Of a DNA stretch of 64,000 bases, positions 61,952-64,000 are shown piece after piece. How positions within the stretch are numbered: position 1 is the first letter of the stretch; every line of letters begins with the position of its first letter. Location of the stretch: the NCBI GenBank assembly GCA_905221605.1, contig CAJNDS010002360.1:375309-439308 (forward strand), written 5' to 3'. This DNA is from Symbiodinium natans (Eukaryota; Sar; Dinophyceae; Suessiales; Symbiodiniaceae). The translations under genes and the position numbers were made by a program. The notes beneath the pieces were generated by a model that was given only the letters and a program-made list of their open reading frames with translations, did not search any database and had not been told where the DNA came from.

Positions 61952-62073
61952 TGGGTTCAGGGTTCAGGGTTCAGGGTTCAGGGTTCAGGGTTTAGGGTTT
62001 AGGGTTTAGGGTTTAGGGTTTAGGGTTTAGGGTTTAGGGTTTAGGGTTTAGGGTTTAGGGTTTAGGGTTTAGA
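61952..62073 (+). repeat. GGTTCAG then TTTAGGG array
   Basis: Five GGGTTCA units then twelve TTTAGGG units. Confidence 0.95.
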
Positions 62074-62151
62074 GCTACACCCATGCAGTACCCTGCAAGA
62101 TGCCCTAAATACCCTTATCAAAGGCATCCTTTAGGCCTGGATTAAAGGGTG

Positions 62152-62275
62152 TAACCCTAAACCCTAAACCCTAAACCCTAAACCCTAAACCCTAAACCCG
62201 AAACCCGAAACCCGAAACCCTAAACCCCAAACCCTACACCCTAAACCCCTGAACCCTGAACCCTTAACCCTCAAC
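62152..62275 (+). repeat. CCCTAAA/CCCGAAA array
   Basis: CCCTAAA, three CCCGAAA, then variants. Confidence 0.92.
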
Positions 62276-62525
62276 CCGTGGGTGGTGTCGTCAAGTTTTG
62301 GGGTTCAGGCTTCGGGGCTTCGGCTCCCCAGGGTTTCGGGATTTTGTGAGCCTAAGAGCCCCCCTTTTTTTCTCTTCCTTTTAGGGTTGGGTTTGCGGTT
62401 TAGGGTTTGACGGTTGAGGGTTTAGGGTTTAGGGTTTAGGGTTAAGGGTTCTGGATTACCTCTTCAGTCATTTAGCGTCTTGGTGGACCATGTAGACCTC
62501 TCAGAGGGGGCCTGGGCATAGTACA

Positions 62526-62689
62526 CCCAGACCCCTGTGAGGATCCAAAAAGTAGATTGTTTCAAGGGTTCCTAAGAAGGACCCAGTAGCAGCATAGGGT
62601 ACTTTTTAAGGGTTTAGGGTTCACCCCAGTAGGAGCATAGGGTACGATTTGGGGGATTCTACTTTTTGGATCCTCCCGGTGGGTCTGGG
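62526..62689. mobile_element. 164-bp MITE-like element with TTTAGGG inside
   Basis: Inverted ends CCCAGACCCCTGTGAGGATC(caaaaagtaga) and (tctactttttggatcc)TCCCGGTGGGTCTGGG. Inside, AGCATAGGGTAC is repeated with a short TTTAGGG patch between. Confidence 0.75.
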
Positions 62690-62819
62690 CGCGAGTGCAC
62701 AGGGGGTGCAAAGCTGTTTATGCCCTCTGTGCAAAGAAGCAAGAAGGGGCAATGAGCAGCAAGGCAATAATTGCGTTCACCCTTTGGCAGCTCAAGCCAT
62801 AAACTCAAATTAAAGCCTA

Positions 62820-63296
62820 AACCGCAAACCCTAAACCCTAAACCCTAAACCCCAAACCCTAAACCCTACAAAGCCTGAAGCCCTAAACCCTAAACCCTAA
62901 ACCCTAAACCCTAAACCCTAAACCCTAAACCCTAAACCCTAAACCCTAAACCCTAAACCCTAAACCCTGAACCCTGAACCCTGAACCCTGAACCCTGAAC
63001 CCTGAACCCTGAACCCTGAACCCTGAACCCTGAACCCTGACCCTGAACCCTAAACCCTAAACCCTAAACCCTAAACCCTAAACCCTAAACCCTAAACCCT
63101 AAACCCTAAACCCTAAACCCTAAACCCTAAACCCTAAACCCCAAACCCCAAACCCCAAACCCCGAACCCCAAACCCCAAACCCCAAACCCCAAACCCCAA
63201 ACCCCAAACCCCAAACCCCAAACCCCAAACCCCAAACCCCAAACCCCAAACCCCAAACCCCAAACCCCAAACCCCAAACCCCAAACCCCAAACCCA
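62820..63296 (+). repeat. Composite array CCCTAAA - CCCTGAA - CCCTAAA - CCCCAAA
   Basis: CCCTAAA to about 62966, then about 12 CCCTGAA units to 63044, CCCTAAA to 63138, then about 22 CCCCAAA units to 63294. Each variant is locally uniform. Confidence 0.97.
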
Positions 63297-63365
63297 ATCT
63301 GCAGCACTTCTCGGCTCGAGCGCAGCATTCAGGGCATCGCTTCCCCAGTTCGCAGCCCGCACGCC

Positions 63366-63393
63366 ATGAAGGTCGCGCTGTTCGGTGCCACAG
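63366..63393 (+). CDS. Start exon of a Rossmann-type NAD(P)-binding protein
   Basis: ATG then MKVALFGATG, with donor AG|GTGGTG after the ninth codon. MKVALFGATG-x-x-G is the usual N-terminal beta strand and glycine loop of atypical short-chain dehydrogenase/NmrA-like and NAD-dependent epimerase proteins. The 65 bp before it (63299-63365) are unique and may be 5' UTR. The following intron has TTTAGGG units from 63443. Later exons lie outside or were not found. Confidence 0.5.
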
Positions 63394-64000
63394 GTGGTGG
63401 CCTTGCTGCATGTGTAGGGTCTGCAGGGACTTCAGGCTTTGTAGGGTTTAGGGTTTGGGGTTTAGGGTTTAAGGTTTAGGGTACAGTTTTGGTTTTCGGG
63501 GGTTTGTAGGGTTTGCAGGGGTTCATGCTCTGCAGGGTTTAGGATCCAGGGCTTGGGGTTTAGGGTTTCGGGTTCCGGGTCCATAACTCGGCGTTCCTGT
63601 GCTGTTTCGGTCCTGACCAACCCACCCCCCCACCCTAGGGGTTTAGGGTCTAGGGTTTAGGGTCACCCGAAATGACCCTAAACCCGAATTCTCACTCAGT
63701 ATACCTCAAACGCTAAACCCTTTAAACCGCCCCACAGCACCCTCAAGCCCAGTAGAGGATTTTTGGGTTTAGGTTTCGGGGTTCAGGGCTTTAGCTTTTT
63801 TCCTTAGCGGGTTCTGGGACCAGGTCGAGGAACCTATCTAGTCTCAGGCGCGTCCTTTGTTATGGGGTCTTGGGGATCACTGAGTCTACACAAAATCGCG
63901 ATGATAGTAAGAAGAAACTCCACAAGAATCATAATGAGCAAAAGAAGTACAATACTAATGAACAGATTGCAATAACAATGATACTACAAGACTCATAGTC
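63394..64000. other. TTTAGGG patches and unique DNA
   Basis: TTTAGGG at 63443-63483, 63540-63570 and 63639-63665. The last 120 bp are AT-rich with a ATAATGA-like pattern. No exon recognised. Confidence 0.4.

Noticed and set aside
63120-63411. GFGVWGL repeat ORFs
   Set aside because: CCCCAAA telomere-variant array translated.

Overview
Organism. The window is nuclear DNA of a eukaryote, most likely a dinoflagellate (Symbiodiniaceae/Suessiales-like). The evidence is a pentatricopeptide-repeat (PPR) gene of the style expanded in those genomes, Arabidopsis-type TTTAGGG/CCCTAAA telomere-like DNA, short GC-rich exons, AG|G acceptors mixed with GT and possible GC donors, and every convincing exon on the + strand (unidirectional gene clusters). 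No rRNA, tRNA, bacterial-type operon or CRISPR array was recognised. The species is an inference from these traits.

Layout. 1-2157 is a CCCCTAAA-rich array. 2.16-4.26 kb is a PPR gene. 4.3-18.2 kb is small exon islands separated by CCCTAAA/TTTAGGG arrays, MITE-like inverted-repeat elements, homopolymers and AT-rich spacers. 18.27-30.53 kb is a 12.3-kb island made almost only of satellites (9-bp AT-rich, 31-bp, 95-bp GC-rich, 42-bp, 12-bp palindromic, about 98-bp and others). It has no telomere-type repeats that I can see and is bounded by a 37-bp inverted repeat. 30.6-42 kb and 43.7-51 kb return to the exon/telomere-repeat pattern, interrupted by a 20-bp repeat cluster (38.3-38.9 kb) and a 21-bp satellite (42.0-43.3 kb). 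51.7-54.3 kb is a frameshifted unknown gene between direct repeats of about 270 bp. 54.5-63.4 kb holds more exons, ending in a start exon reading MKVALFGAT (Rossmann type).

Main observation. Telomere-type repeats here are not only chromosome-end DNA: they sit at splice boundaries. Many reading frames stop exactly at GTTTAGGG (a usable GT donor), and many start right after CCCTAAA...AG or TTTAG. Several neighbouring exons join in frame across introns made largely or wholly of these repeats, most clearly 41097-41162 with 41288-41353 and 60117-60194 with 60271-60336. A second, separate set of inverted-repeat MITEs (ends GTACTTGG...CCAAGTAG) also carries GT and AG at its edges, as introners do. 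I therefore read the window as a gene-bearing region whose introns are repeatedly built from telomere-like repeats and introner-like elements. Exon calls rest on manual translation and splice-phase checks only; transcripts are needed to fix the gene models.
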